Source of the DNA: Sphingomonas mali NBRC 15500
Lineage (GTDB): Bacteria; Pseudomonadota; Alphaproteobacteria; Sphingomonadales; Sphingomonadaceae
NCBI RefSeq assembly: GCF_001598415.1
Contig: NZ_BCYX01000013.1
Location: 54,392 to 118,391, forward strand
Length of the DNA: 64,000 nucleotides
Direction: 5' to 3'
Shown here: piece after piece, positions 51,410 to 61,222 of the stretch
Layout of the letters: every line of letters begins with the position of its first letter
Position numbering within the stretch: position 1 is the stretch's first letter
Position numbers and translations under genes: made by a program
Notes under the pieces: model-generated
What the model was told of the DNA's origin: nothing
Seen by the model: only the letters and a program-made list of their open reading frames with translations
The model's database searches: none

Positions 51410-51499
51410 GTCATGCCGGACTTGTTCCGGCATCCAATGAGCAACAACGGCTGACTTCCGTGGCGGCACGTTGGACCCCGGAACAAGTCCAGGGTGACG
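51410..51499. repeat. Palindromic repeat (GGACTTGTTCCGG family)
   Basis: The arms gtcatgccggacttgttccgg and its near-mirror ccggaacaagtccagggtgac lie about 45 bases apart. It sits between the convergent oxygenase and HAD genes. It is a third repeat family in this window. Confidence 0.82.
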
Positions 51500-51518
51500 T
51501 TTGGAAGTTAGGTAAGTC

Positions 51519-52265
51519 TTACCCCTTCAGCACCGTCGCAACGGTCGAAATCACCAATCGCGTCTGCTCGATCTCGTCGACTTTGATCGTGTCGAGCCCC
51601 ATTTCCTTCGCGGGATAATCGTTGCCGCCCGGATAGATCGCATCACCAATGAACAGCACTTCGGCGGCATCGACGCCGGCAACGGGGAGCAGCTTCTTCA
51701 GCCCATATTGCTTGTCGACGCCCTTGCGAGTGATGTCGATCGAGGTCGATCCACCGATATTGATCGACAGATCGGGGAGCGCCTCGCGCAGCCGCATCTG
51801 CAGCGCTTCGCGCTTCGAGCGATCGGCGTCCCAGGCATTCTTGGCGACCAGCGGCGCATCCTGACCCAGTCCAGAAAAGGTGATCTGGCTGCCACGATCC
51901 TCGATTCGGTCGCCCCAGGTCTGACCCTGGTCGAGCCCTTCGGCTTTTACCGCATCGTCGAGTGCCGTCTCGATCTGCCGCCGTTCGACGTGCGAGAACA
52001 ATTCGGCGTACACCGGCTTCCACTCACCCGACCAGCGATAGAGCTTGGTCCCCGTCGTCGGCTGAATGAATAAATTGGCCAGCTTGGCGCGCTCTGGCAG
52101 CCGCGACACGACCTGTTTCTCGAATTGCGGCCAGTCGCCACCCGAGATGATGTCGACCAGACAAACCGCGAGCAGATCAGCGATCCGCGAGGCCATGTCG
52201 TCGTCGAGCGGCTGCTTGCTGAGGGCAAGGGTGCCGTCAAGGTCGAACGCGATCAGCTTCTTCAT
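51519..52265 (-). CDS. HAD-IIB hydrolase, phosphomannomutase-like
   Basis: A 248-residue HAD protein: motif I FDLDGTLA (nucleophile Asp), motif II SGGDW, and motif IV 'FIGDAIYPGGNDYPAKEMG'. The length and the order with a type IIB cap resemble eukaryotic-type phosphomannomutase, but a phosphatase role is equally possible. It overlaps the next HAD gene by 4 bases and is the last gene of the pentose phosphate cluster. Confidence 0.85.
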   Translation of the reverse strand: MKKLIAFDLDGTLALSKQPLDDDMASRIADLLAVCLVDIISGGDWPQFEKQVVSRLPERAKLANLFIQPTTGTKLYRWSGEWKPVYAELFSHVERRQIETALDDAVKAEGLDQGQTWGDRIEDRGSQITFSGLGQDAPLVAKNAWDADRSKREALQMRLREALPDLSINIGGSTSIDITRKGVDKQYGLKKLLPVAGVDAAEVLFIGDAIYPGGNDYPAKEMGLDTIKVDEIEQTRLVISTVATVLKG

Positions 52266-53086
52266 CGCGCGACACGCGGCAGGACGAATGTGTCGATGGC
52301 GTGCGCGACGCCGTCTTGCTCGTTGCTGGTGGATACGTGGTTGGCCGCCGCCTTAACGCCGTCGGGCGCTTGTCCCATCGCCACCGAAACGCCAGCACGC
52401 GCGAACATGGCGATATCGTTATCCATGTCCCCGAAAACCGCGACCTCGGCGAGGTCGACCCCCAGCATTCCTGCCAGGGCGGTGACGCCGTCGCCCTTGT
52501 TCGCACGAGCGTTGGTGACGTCGAGATAATAGGTCTGGCTCTGCCCGATCGTTGCCCCCGCGCCGAATTCGGCGATGGCGCGCTGCGCGAAGTCGCGGAG
52601 CAACGGAGCGTCGTCGCTGACGAACGTTACCTTGTCCGCGCGATCGTGGAGATCGGCAAAATCCTCCCGCAGGATTGGCTGCTGGTTCGACGCGACGCGT
52701 TCGTGCTCGACATGGACGCCCTCCAAGCTGGAGGCGTACCAGCGGTTGTCCGCGAAGACCCAACGATCGACCGCGACATTCTCGGCCAGCGAAAATACGC
52801 CACGGGTCACATGAGGATCGATGCGATGCTCGGCGATCATGCTGCCGTCCGGACGGAAGATAATCCCACCGTTGATCGCCGCGACCGGACTATCGATTCC
52901 GAGCGGGGCAATCAGCGGCATCACCCCCGACACCGGCCGCGCACTGATCAGCGTGAAGGCTACGCCGGCCTCGCGCAGCCGACGCACGGCGGCGACCACC
53001 TGCGGGCTGAGAGACTTGTCCTTGCGAACCAGCGTACCGTCGACATCCGATATGACCAGCCGGATGGGCGCGCTGCCCTGGTTCAC
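52262..53086 (-). CDS. Cof-type HAD-IIB sugar phosphatase
   Basis: A 274-residue HAD protein from a GTG (GTGA overlap with gnd), with motif [14 protein letters not shown], motif II TLISARP and motif [24 protein letters not shown]. Cof phosphatases act on sugar phosphates and cofactors. The link to gnd suggests clearing of sugar phosphates. The longer frame upstream runs inside gnd. Confidence 0.9.
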   Translation of the reverse strand: MNQGSAPIRLVISDVDGTLVRKDKSLSPQVVAAVRRLREAGVAFTLISARPVSGVMPLIAPLGIDSPVAAINGGIIFRPDGSMIAEHRIDPHVTRGVFSLAENVAVDRWVFADNRWYASSLEGVHVEHERVASNQQPILREDFADLHDRADKVTFVSDDAPLLRDFAQRAIAEFGAGATIGQSQTYYLDVTNARANKGDGVTALAGMLGVDLAEVAVFGDMDNDIAMFARAGVSVAMGQAPDGVKAAANHVSTSNEQDGVAHAIDTFVLPRVAR

Positions 53087-54069
53087 TGCGGCATCTCCAC
53101 ATGCCCGCCGAACCCGAAGCGCATCGCCGACAGCAATTTGTCGCCATAAGTATGTTCGACGCGGCTGCGATAACGCGCGAACAATGCCGCGGTCAGCACG
53201 TGCGCGGGCACAGCCTCTTCCATCGCTGCTTCGATCGTCCAATGCCCCTCGCCCGAATCCGCGACGCGGCCGGAGAATTGATCGAGCGCCATGTCCTGGG
53301 CCAATGCCTGGGCGCAGAGATCGAGCAGCCAGGACGAAATCACCGATCCGCGCCGCCACACTTCGGCAATGTCGGTGAGATTGAGGTCGAAGCGCTCTTC
53401 CTCAGGCAGCTTGTCGGAAACCTTGCTCTTGAGGATATCGAAGCCCTCGGCATAAGCCTGCATCAGGCCGTATTCGATGCCGTTATGGACCATCTTGACG
53501 AAATGCCCCGCGCCGGCAGGGCCGGCATGGATATACCCCTTCTCCGCCCGCGGATCTTCGCCTTCCCGTGCCATCCGGTTGGGCGTCCGCGGAATCGTGC
53601 CGACACCGGGGGCGAGCGTATCGAAGATGGGATCGAGATGACGCATGACGTCGCCATCGCCACCGATCATCATGCAATAGCCGCGTTCCAGACCCCAGAC
53701 ACCACCCGACGTGCCGACATCGACATATTTCAGGCCCTTCTCGGCCAGCGCCTTCGAGCGGCGGATATCGTCCTTGTAGAAGGTATTCCCGCCGTCGATG
53801 ATGATATCGCCCGGCGAACAAAGACCGGTGAGCGTTTCGATCGTGCTTTCGGTCGGTGCGCCCGCCGGCAGCATCACCCAGAAAATGCGCGGGCTGTCGA
53901 GCTTGCCCGCCATCTCCTCAAGCGACCCGGCGCCCATGCCGCCGTCGGCGACGATTTCCTTCACCGCTTCGGGCGCGCGATCATAGACGACCGTCTCATG
54001 ATTGCCGCGCATTAGCCGCCGCGCGATATTACCGCCCATGCGGCCAAGGCCGATGATTCCGATTTTCAT
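53083..54069 (-). CDS. gnd: 6-phosphogluconate dehydrogenase, short (GntZ/YqeC) type
   Basis: A 328-residue enzyme of the short type, often NAD-dependent. The nucleotide loop [16 protein letters not shown], '[12 protein letters not shown]', '[17 protein letters not shown]' and catalytic Lys in [14 protein letters not shown] are present. It oxidatively decarboxylates 6-phosphogluconate to ribulose 5-phosphate. The classic NADP enzyme is about 470 residues, so this is the shorter subfamily. It is the fourth gene of rpiA-tkt-tal-gnd. Confidence 0.94.
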   Translation of the reverse strand: MKIGIIGLGRMGGNIARRLMRGNHETVVYDRAPEAVKEIVADGGMGAGSLEEMAGKLDSPRIFWVMLPAGAPTESTIETLTGLCSPGDIIIDGGNTFYKDDIRRSKALAEKGLKYVDVGTSGGVWGLERGYCMMIGGDGDVMRHLDPIFDTLAPGVGTIPRTPNRMAREGEDPRAEKGYIHAGPAGAGHFVKMVHNGIEYGLMQAYAEGFDILKSKVSDKLPEEERFDLNLTDIAEVWRRGSVISSWLLDLCAQALAQDMALDQFSGRVADSGEGHWTIEAAMEEAVPAHVLTAALFARYRSRVEHTYGDKLLSAMRFGFGGHVEMPQ

Positions 54070-54088
54070 GATTCGCCAAACCTTTCAA

Positions 54089-54155
54089 CCGTTCGCCCTG
54101 AGCTACTCGAAGGGCGTAGGAACGCATCGTGCTTCGACAGGCTCAGCACGAACGG
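54089..54155. repeat. Inverted repeat (GTTCGCCCTGAGC family) between tal and gnd
   Basis: The arms ccgttcgccctgagctactcga and tcgacaggctcagcacgaacgg pair imperfectly around a short spacer. It lies between the tal stop and the gnd start. It is related to 48016-48103 but more diverged. Confidence 0.8.
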
Positions 54156-54174
54156 AATGAGGTGCAGGCGCTGA

Positions 54175-55287
54175 TCAGGTCGCTTCGGCCGGGTGCTTGG
54201 CAGCGATCGAGCCGAGCAAGTCGTCGAACGCCTTGGAGAAGGACGCGACGCCTTCCTCGACCAGGGTTTCGGTCACGCCCTGCAGGTCGAGCCCAAGCCG
54301 CTCGGCCTCGGCCAATACGTGCCTCGCGCCGTCCAGATCCTGGGTCAGCGTCTCGGCAGCGGTGCCGTGATCGCGGAAAGCGTCGAGCGTCTTGGGCGGC
54401 ACGGTGTTGACGGTATCGCGACCGATCAACGTATCGAGATAAAGGACATCCGAATAATCCGGATTCTTGGTCCCGGTCGATGCCCAGAGCAGCCGCTGCG
54501 GCATCGCGCCCTTGGCGGCGAGCGCCTGCCAGCGGGCCGACTGGATGAAGTCCTGGTACCAGGCATAAGCCGCCTTGGCGTTGGCGATCGCCACCTTGCC
54601 CTTCAGCGCCTTGGCTTCCTCGCCGCCAGTGCCAGCGTCGATCGCGTCGTCGATCTTGGTGTCGATCCGGCTGACGAAAAAGCTCGCGACGCTGGCGATG
54701 CGGTCGATCGCCTCGCCACGCGCGGCGCGCTTCTCGAGACCCTCGACGAACGCCAGCGCGACCGCTTTGTACGCCTCGATCGAGAACAGCAACGTCACGT
54801 TGATGTTGATGCCCTTGTCGATCGACGCCGCGATCGCGGGGACGCCCGCGGCGGTGCCCGGGATCTTGATCATCAGGTTGGGCCGGTCGACCGCTTTCCA
54901 CAGTCGCTCGGCTTCGGCGGCCGTCTCGTCGGTGTCGTTGGCAAGATAAGGCGACACTTCCAAGCTGACATAGCCGTCCTTGGCGCCGAGCCGGTCATAG
55001 ACCGGGCGCAGCGTGTCGGCGGCGGCCTGGATATCCTGGATCGCGAGATGCTCGTAACGCGCCATCGCCGACGCACCGGGATTGGCCTTGTCGAAGTCGG
55101 CGAGTTCGGCGTCATAGGCGTTGCCATGCCCCATCGCCTTCTCGAAGATCGACGGGTTGGACGTCACGCCGGTGACGCCGTCTTCCTCGACCAGTTTCTT
55201 CAATCCGCCCTCGGCCAGCAGCTTGCGGTCGATGAAGTCGAGCCAGATCGCCTGACCGAGTTTTTCCAGATCGTTGATCCGTCCCAT
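54175..55287 (-). CDS. tal: Transaldolase (type 2)
   Basis: A 370-residue protein that moves dihydroxyacetone units between sugar phosphates. The N-terminal signature is 'VTGVTSNPSIFEKAMGHG', and the Schiff-base Lys is in STGTKNPDYSDVLYLDTLIG. The length is that of the longer tal subfamily. The ATG at 55287 has AAGGAAAG upstream; the frame beyond it reads through a repeat and the end of tkt and is rejected. Confidence 0.95.
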   Translation of the reverse strand: MGRINDLEKLGQAIWLDFIDRKLLAEGGLKKLVEEDGVTGVTSNPSIFEKAMGHGNAYDAELADFDKANPGASAMARYEHLAIQDIQAAADTLRPVYDRLGAKDGYVSLEVSPYLANDTDETAAEAERLWKAVDRPNLMIKIPGTAAGVPAIAASIDKGININVTLLFSIEAYKAVALAFVEGLEKRAARGEAIDRIASVASFFVSRIDTKIDDAIDAGTGGEEAKALKGKVAIANAKAAYAWYQDFIQSARWQALAAKGAMPQRLLWASTGTKNPDYSDVLYLDTLIGRDTVNTVPPKTLDAFRDHGTAAETLTQDLDGARHVLAEAERLGLDLQGVTETLVEEGVASFSKAFDDLLGSIAAKHPAEAT

Positions 55288-55302
55288 TGGTCTTTCCTTC
55301 TG

Positions 55303-55365
55303 CGTCACCCCAGCGAAAGCTGGGGTCTCATGCGGCACAAGATCCCAGCTTTCGCTGGGATGACG
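55303..55365. repeat. Palindromic repeat (CACCCCAGCGAAAGC family) between tkt and tal
   Basis: The arms cgtcaccccagcgaaagctgg and its near-mirror cagctttcgctgggatgacg can pair around a spacer of about 20 bases. It fills most of the 82 bases between the tkt stop and the tal start. It is the fourth repeat family. Confidence 0.85.
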
Positions 55366-55369
55366 GCCA

Positions 55370-57442
55370 TTATTTGGCCAAAAGCGCCTTCGCCTTGGCC
55401 ACCACGTTTTCCACCGTGAATCCGAACTTGTCCTGCAACCCGGCGAGTGGTGCCGAAGCGCCAAACGTCGACATGGTGATCGTCGAACCCTTCGGACCGA
55501 CATAGCGATCCCAGCCCATCTCGCCGCCCATCTCGACGGCGAGGCGCGCGGTAACGCCCGATGGCAGCACGCTTTCGCGATAGGCCGCATCCTGCAGCTC
55601 GAACCTGAACCAGCTCGGCATCGACACGACGCGCACCGCGACGCCTTCGGCCTTGAGTTGCTCATAAGCCTTGGCCACCAGGCTGACCTCCGATCCGCTC
55701 GCGATCAGGATCACCTGAGGATTATCGCTGTCGGCCAGCACATAGGCGCCTTTCGCGACGCCATCGGCACTGGCATATGTCGAGCGATCGAGCGTCGGCA
55801 TCGCCTGACGCGACAGAACGAGCGCGGTCGGGTGGCCGCCATCCTTCATCAACGCGCGCCACGCCGCAGCGACCTCATTGGCGTCGCCCGGACGGATCGT
55901 GTCGATCCCCGGCGTCGCGCGGAGCATCGCCAGCTGCTCTATCGGCTGATGGGTCGGACCGTCCTCGCCAACGCCGATCGAATCGTGCGTGAACACCCAG
56001 ACCGAACCCAGTTCCATCAGCGCCGACAGGCGCACCGGCGGGCGCATATAGTCGAGGAACACGAAGAAGGTCGAACCGTAAGCGCGCAGATGCGAGAGCG
56101 ACATGCCGTTGACCACCGCGCCCATGCCGTGTTCGCGCACCCCGAAATGGAAATTGGTGCCGCCATAATTGTCCGGCTCGAACGACGGCGCGTTCTTGAT
56201 GTCGGTCTTGGTCGACGGCGCGAGATCGGCCGAGCCGCCGAGCAACCACGGCACCTTCGGCACGATCGCGTTGAGCACCTTGCCGCTCGAATCGCGCGTC
56301 GCGAGCCCCTTGGCATCGGCGTCGAAGGTTGGAATGTCGGCATCCCAACCCTCGGGCAGCCGATCCGACAGGATCAGGTCGAGTTCCTTGCCGAGATCGG
56401 GATAGGCCGACTTGTACTTGGCGAAGGTCGCGTCCCATTCCTCGCGCAGCGGACGACCGCGGTCGGCAATCGCTCCGTTGAAATGCTTCTCGACGCCATC
56501 GGGGACGTAAAAGTCCTTCTGCGGCCAGCCATAGGCTTCCTTGGTCGCCTTGACGTTGTCGACGCCGAGCGGCTCGCCATGCGCCTTTTCGCTGCCGGCG
56601 CGGGGCGATCCCCAGCCGATCACCGAATGGACGACGATGAAGGTCGGGCGATCGTCGGTCTTGCGGAACGTCTCGAGCGCCTGGGCCATCGCCGCACAAT
56701 CATTGGCGTCGTTCACATGGATGACGTTCCAGCCATAGGCCAGGAAGCGCTTGCCAACATCCTCGTCGAACGCGAGCGCGGTGTCGCCCTCGATCGAGAT
56801 ATGGTTCGAATCGTAGATCCAGCAGAGGTTGGAAAGCTTGAGGTGCCCGGCGATCGACGCCGCCTCAGCCGACACGCCTTCCATCATATCGCCATCGCCG
56901 CACAGCGCGTAGACGTCGTGATCGAACAGCGTGAAGCCATCCTTGTTATAGCGCGCCGCGAGCCAGCGCTCGGCGATCGCCATGCCGACCGAATTGCCGC
57001 AGCCCTGCCCGAGCGGACCAGTGGTGGTCTCGACCCCGGTGGTGTGGCGATATTCGGGATGACCCGGTGTCTTCGAGCCAAGCTGACGGAAATTCTCGAT
57101 ATCGTTGAGGCTGACCGCTTCCTTGCCGGTCTTCTTGCCCGTGCCATCGACTTCCTCGATCCCGGCGAGGTGGATCAGCGAATAGAGCAGCATCGAGGCA
57201 TGGCCGACCGACAGCACGAAGCGGTCGCGATTGGGCCAGGTCGGCGTCGAGGGATCGTAGCGGAGGAATTGCGACCAGAGCGTGTAGCCGACCGGCGCCA
57301 GCGCCATCGGCGTGCCGGGGTGCCCGGAATTGGCCTTTTGTACCGCGTCCATCGACAGCGTGCGAATCGTGTCGATGGTCAGACGCTCAATCGAACCGTC
57401 TTCTTTGAGCTGATCCACGTCGGCGGTCTGGGTATCGGACAT
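55370..57442 (-). CDS. tkt: Transketolase
   Basis: A 690-residue thiamine diphosphate enzyme. The TPP motif is GDGDMMEGVSAEAASIAG...SN, the signature near the N-terminus is IRTLSMDAVQKANSGHPGTPMA, and the pyrimidine-binding part has 'HDSIGVGEDGPTHQPIEQ'. It exchanges two-carbon units in the pentose phosphate pathway. The ATG at 57442 is the start. It follows rpiA and precedes tal. Confidence 0.97.
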   Translation of the reverse strand: MSDTQTADVDQLKEDGSIERLTIDTIRTLSMDAVQKANSGHPGTPMALAPVGYTLWSQFLRYDPSTPTWPNRDRFVLSVGHASMLLYSLIHLAGIEEVDGTGKKTGKEAVSLNDIENFRQLGSKTPGHPEYRHTTGVETTTGPLGQGCGNSVGMAIAERWLAARYNKDGFTLFDHDVYALCGDGDMMEGVSAEAASIAGHLKLSNLCWIYDSNHISIEGDTALAFDEDVGKRFLAYGWNVIHVNDANDCAAMAQALETFRKTDDRPTFIVVHSVIGWGSPRAGSEKAHGEPLGVDNVKATKEAYGWPQKDFYVPDGVEKHFNGAIADRGRPLREEWDATFAKYKSAYPDLGKELDLILSDRLPEGWDADIPTFDADAKGLATRDSSGKVLNAIVPKVPWLLGGSADLAPSTKTDIKNAPSFEPDNYGGTNFHFGVREHGMGAVVNGMSLSHLRAYGSTFFVFLDYMRPPVRLSALMELGSVWVFTHDSIGVGEDGPTHQPIEQLAMLRATPGIDTIRPGDANEVAAAWRALMKDGGHPTALVLSRQAMPTLDRSTYASADGVAKGAYVLADSDNPQVILIASGSEVSLVAKAYEQLKAEGVAVRVVSMPSWFRFELQDAAYRESVLPSGVTARLAVEMGGEMGWDRYVGPKGSTITMSTFGASAPLAGLQDKFGFTVENVVAKAKALLAK

Positions 57443-57543
57443 TCTATTTCGGGCTCCCGCTTCGGGTGGACGAACGCGCGGACCGCATCGCGGTTGCGCC
57501 ATTTCCACGCCCTATATGGGGAGCATCGCGCGCTTGCCACCCG

Positions 57544-58224
57544 TCAGGTGGTATTGCGTTCCATTTTCGTAACGGTTCCCCCGTCGGCGATATAGGCGGC
57601 GTCGACCTCGCGCAGGAAAAGACCATGCCCCATCACGCCGGGAATCGCCTGCAACGCGGCCGCGAGCCCGGCCGGGTCCGGGAACGACACGAAATGGCAA
57701 TCGAAGATGACATTGCCCTGATCGCTGCGCCACGCGCCTTCGTCGGCCATGCGCAAGACGGGCTCGGCGCCCAGCGCCGCGAGACGGGCAGCGACGAAAC
57801 TCCTCGCGAAAGGCAGCACCTCGACCGGCAGCGGCGCGGCGCCGAGCCGATCGACCCGCTTCGAGGCGTCGGCGATCACCACCATCCGCTCGGACGCTTC
57901 GGCGACGATCTTTTCGCGCAACAAAGCCCCGCCCGCCCCCTTGATGACTTGCAGCCCGGGATCGATCTCGTCGGCACCGTCGATCGTCAGGTCCAGCCGC
58001 GACGCGAGCGCGAATCGCCCGATCGGAATGCCGACATCGCGCGCCGCCTGTTCGGTGGCGATCGACGTGGCGAAGAATATCGTCCGGCGAAGTTCGGGCA
58101 GGCGCGCGGCGATCGCGCGGATCGCGAACGCCACGGTCGATCCGGTACCGATGCCCACCAGCATGCCGTCACGGATTTCGGCGACCGCGGCTTCGGCGGC
58201 GATCCTCTTGTCGTCGTCGATCAT
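57544..58224 (-). CDS. rpiA: Ribose-5-phosphate isomerase A
   Basis: A 226-residue enzyme with GIGTGSTVAFAI, TIDGADEIDPGLQ and IKGAGGALLREKIVA, the substrate-binding and catalytic loops of RpiA (Asp and Lys/Glu). It interconverts ribulose and ribose 5-phosphate. The ATG at 58224 is the start; the longer frame crosses the divergent promoter region. It heads the rpiA-tkt-tal-gnd cluster. Confidence 0.95.
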   Translation of the reverse strand: MIDDDKRIAAEAAVAEIRDGMLVGIGTGSTVAFAIRAIAARLPELRRTIFFATSIATEQAARDVGIPIGRFALASRLDLTIDGADEIDPGLQVIKGAGGALLREKIVAEASERMVVIADASKRVDRLGAAPLPVEVLPFARSFVAARLAALGAEPVLRMADEGAWRSDQGNVIFDCHFVSFPDPAGLAAALQAIPGVMGHGLFLREVDAAYIADGGTVTKMERNTT

Positions 58225-58334
58225 GGACGTGGGCGTAGCGCGAAACCGCGCGCGCGGGAACGGCCGGTTCATCGCCGACGCATCACGGTTATAACCCTGC
58301 GGAATGGTGCACCGCAACGAAACGGCTTGATTCA

Positions 58335-58349
58335 TGTAACAATGCAACA
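58335..58349. promoter_or_regulatory. Possible Zur-like dyad between rpiA and the metal module
   Basis: The 15-base dyad tgtaaca-a-tgcaaca, with half-sites TGTAACA and TGTTGCA, is reminiscent of zinc-repressor boxes but only partly matches (5 of 7 per half). It lies 49 bases before the ATG of the DUF2946-like gene. Confidence 0.3.
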
Positions 58350-58397
58350 TAGCAGAACGCAACCGCAACCCGCTCGTCGAGCGATCGGCCGGAGATT

Positions 58398-58817
58398 ATG
58401 GCGACTATAGCAAGGCGCATCGGTAGCACGTCGCGTCCGCCCCATCAGGGGCGGCGGCTGGGTGCTGGCTGGATTGCCGTGCTGCTGGCCATGCTGGTGG
58501 TGTTCTCGTGGCAGAGTTTCGTTGCCCAGACCCACAACCATTTCGCCAGTGCGCCGATCTCCACCGCTGCCGGCCAGACAGGCGCGGTCGCGGCGACCTC
58601 GTCGGACCGAAACTCACCATTCGATTCACCGGCGAATTGTCCGATCTGTCGGGAAATCGCGCAAAGTGCCGCGTACCTGCCACCAGCGCCGATCGTCCTT
58701 CCGGCGCCCCAGGCGATGCCCGTCTGGCTAATTACTGGTCTCGCCTTCGGGTTGAGCCTCGAACGTCGCTCGCTCGGCTGGCATAGCCGCGCACCTCCGA
58801 CCCAACTCCACGCCTGA
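58398..58817 (+). CDS. DUF2946-like secreted/membrane protein with CPIC motif
   Basis: A 139-residue protein. The basic N-terminus is followed by a hydrophobic segment (GWIAVLLAMLVVFSWQSFVAQTHNHF), a polar stretch, then SPANCPICREIAQSAAYLPP and a second hydrophobic segment. The CPIC motif and the position before a TonB receptor fit the DUF2946 type found near copper or zinc genes. It may bind metal. The assignment is by pattern and context. Confidence 0.65.
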   Translation: MATIARRIGSTSRPPHQGRRLGAGWIAVLLAMLVVFSWQSFVAQTHNHFASAPISTAAGQTGAVAATSSDRNSPFDSPANCPICREIAQSAAYLPPAPIVLPAPQAMPVWLITGLAFGLSLERRSLGWHSRAPPTQLHA

Positions 58818-58913
58818 CATAATCACCGCGACGCGAAGGCACGACACCGTGCCCAGTCGCGTCCAGCGGATTCCGCAGTGAATCCGCGACCAAGGTTCCC
58901 GGAGTTTATTAGA

Positions 58914-61088
58914 ATGCGACATCTATTCCTGCTGGGCGCGGCATCCGTCGCGCTGTTTCCCGCGATGGCCTCGGCCCAGGACGCGCCAGCCAGCCCGCCA
59001 CCGGCTGCCCCTACCCCCGCCCCTGCCCCGTCGGATCAATCGGGCGACATCGTGATCACCGCGCAGCGGCTCGACGCGGCGCGCGACGCCATCCTGCCGT
59101 CGCTCGGCGCCAGCGCCTACACGATCGACAAGGCGATGCTTTCCAAGCAGCCCGGCGGCGCCAATGTCAGCCTGGTCCAGGTCCTGTCCCAGGTCCCCGG
59201 CGTGACGCTCGACAGCTATGGCGCGGTGCATGTCCGCAACGAACACGGCAACCTTCAATACCGATTGAATGGCGTGATCGTGCCGGAGAGCATCTCGGGC
59301 TTCGGCCAGACATTCGACCCCCGGATCGCCGACTCGGTCGAGCTGATCACCGGCACGCTGCCGGCGCAATATGGCTATCGCACATCGGGTGTGGTCAGCC
59401 TGAAGACCGGATCGGGCGGGTTCGACAATGGCGGCGATGTCGGCTTTTACGGCGGCAGCCGGAACACGATCAATCCCAGCGCGTCGATCCATGGGACGGA
59501 CGGATCGCTGAGCTATTTCGCCTCGGGCAGTTATCTCCAGAACGACCTGGGCGTCGAAAACCCGATCCCGACGCGTGACGCGATCCACGATCGCACTCGT
59601 CAATATCGAGCGTTCGCGTACATCTCCGACATCGTCTCGTCGACCAGCCGCATCACCGCGTTCGGCGGCACGTCGATCGGCTATTTCCAGATTCCGAACA
59701 ATCCGGGTCAGGGGGACCCTGCTACCAACTTCAACCTCAACGGGAATTCGAGCTTCGATTCCTCCAAGCTCGACCAGAACCAGCGCGAGATCACGCATTA
59801 CGGCGTGCTTGCGTATCAATATGCCGGCGGCGCGCTCAATTTTCAGGTGGCCCCGTTCATACGCTACTCCCAGACCCGCTTCACGCCCGACCCGCAGGGT
59901 GGCGATTTGATCCTCGCGGGCGTCGCGGACAATTCCCGTCTGTCCAGCCTGGCGATCGGCGTGCAGGCGGACGGCAGCTATAAACTGTCCGATGCTCATA
60001 CATTGCGCTTCGGCCTGTTCGTTCAGAACGAGCGGACGCGCACGCTAGTGACGTCACGCGTGTTCCCGGTCGACGGGAATGGCAAGCAGACCTCGGACAT
60101 TCCGATCACGATCACCGACAAGGGCGGGCGCAACGGCCAGCTCTATGGCGTCTATCTCCAGGACGAATGGTCGCTGAGCCCGACGCTGACGCTCAATTAC
60201 GGCGTCCGGTTCGACGCGGTCAGGGCCTATACGCGTGAGCAACAGGTCAGCCCGCGCGTCAATCTCGTCTGGAAACCGAGCGACGGCACCACTTTCCATC
60301 TCGGTTATGCGCGCAACTTCACGCCGCCGCCGCAGGAATTGATTGCGGCGCCGACGCTGGCCCTGTTCAACGGCACGACCAAGGAGCCCGAAATTCAGAC
60401 CGCCGACCCGGTACGGGCGGAGCGCGAGCATTACTTCGATGCCGGCGTGCAGCAGACCGTGCTGCCTGGCCTCAAGATCGGGCTCGACGCTTACTACAAG
60501 ATCAAGCGCAACCTGCTCGACGAAGGCCAGTTCGGCACCTCGCTGGTGCTGTCGCCGTTCAACTACGCCAAGGGCTATGCCTGGGGCGTCGAGCTCAGCG
60601 CCAATTACACCAAGGGACCGGTCGACCTCTACGCCAACGTCGCACGTGGTCAGGAGAAAGGCCGCAACATCATCTCGAGCCAATATTTCTTTGCGCAGGA
60701 CGAGCTCGATTACATCTCCAACCATTATATCTTCACCGACCATTCGCAGAATTGGACGGCCTCGGGCGGCGCCAGTGTCACGATCCATGACGGGATCGGC
60801 ACGCTCGTTCCGGCGGTCGACTTCCTCTATGGCGACGGGCTGCGCGCGGACGACCCCGCCGGCATCGTTCCCAATGGCGGCAAGCTGCCCTCGTACGTCA
60901 CCGCCAATATCGGGATCGCGCAGAATCTCGAGGGTCCCGGCGTGCTCAAGGGGCTGTCGATCCGCTTCGATGTCGTCAATCTGTTCGACAAAAGCTACCT
61001 GATCCGCGACGGATCGGGGGTCGGCGTCGGCGCCCCGCAATATGGTGCGCGGCGCGGGTTCTTCGCGGGCATCAGCAAGAAGTTCTGA
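58914..61088 (+). CDS. TonB-dependent outer-membrane receptor
   Basis: The 724-residue protein has a signal peptide (MRHLFLLGAASVALFPAMASAQ), a Pro/Ala linker, a TonB-box-like DIVITAQR, and a plug domain (SLVQVLSQVPGVTLDS...RNEHGNLQYRLNGV...VELITGTLPAQYGYRTSGVV). A 22-strand barrel follows, ending in the typical aromatic C-terminus (FFAGISKKF). The ATG at 58914 has GGAG upstream. The linked MerC and DUF2946-like genes point to a metal (zinc, copper or mercury) or metallophore; the substrate is otherwise unknown. Confidence 0.93.
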   Translation: MRHLFLLGAASVALFPAMASAQDAPASPPPAAPTPAPAPSDQSGDIVITAQRLDAARDAILPSLGASAYTIDKAMLSKQPGGANVSLVQVLSQVPGVTLDSYGAVHVRNEHGNLQYRLNGVIVPESISGFGQTFDPRIADSVELITGTLPAQYGYRTSGVVSLKTGSGGFDNGGDVGFYGGSRNTINPSASIHGTDGSLSYFASGSYLQNDLGVENPIPTRDAIHDRTRQYRAFAYISDIVSSTSRITAFGGTSIGYFQIPNNPGQGDPATNFNLNGNSSFDSSKLDQNQREITHYGVLAYQYAGGALNFQVAPFIRYSQTRFTPDPQGGDLILAGVADNSRLSSLAIGVQADGSYKLSDAHTLRFGLFVQNERTRTLVTSRVFPVDGNGKQTSDIPITITDKGGRNGQLYGVYLQDEWSLSPTLTLNYGVRFDAVRAYTREQQVSPRVNLVWKPSDGTTFHLGYARNFTPPPQELIAAPTLALFNGTTKEPEIQTADPVRAEREHYFDAGVQQTVLPGLKIGLDAYYKIKRNLLDEGQFGTSLVLSPFNYAKGYAWGVELSANYTKGPVDLYANVARGQEKGRNIISSQYFFAQDELDYISNHYIFTDHSQNWTASGGASVTIHDGIGTLVPAVDFLYGDGLRADDPAGIVPNGGKLPSYVTANIGIAQNLEGPGVLKGLSIRFDVVNLFDKSYLIRDGSGVGVGAPQYGARRGFFAGISKKF

Positions 61089-61222
61089 TCGAGTATCGGG
61101 GCGTGCCGGTGGCGCGCCCCGGCGAGATGGCCAGTCGCCGCGGCGCGTCCGCGGCGGCAGGTGGCCTGCGCCTTTCCAACCGGCCGTCGCGGCGGGCCGC
61201 CTATCGAACCTTGGAGAACCCC

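Noticed and set aside
55658..57595. 645-codon plus-strand ORF
   Set aside because: Antisense to transketolase; long only because stop codons are rare in this frame.
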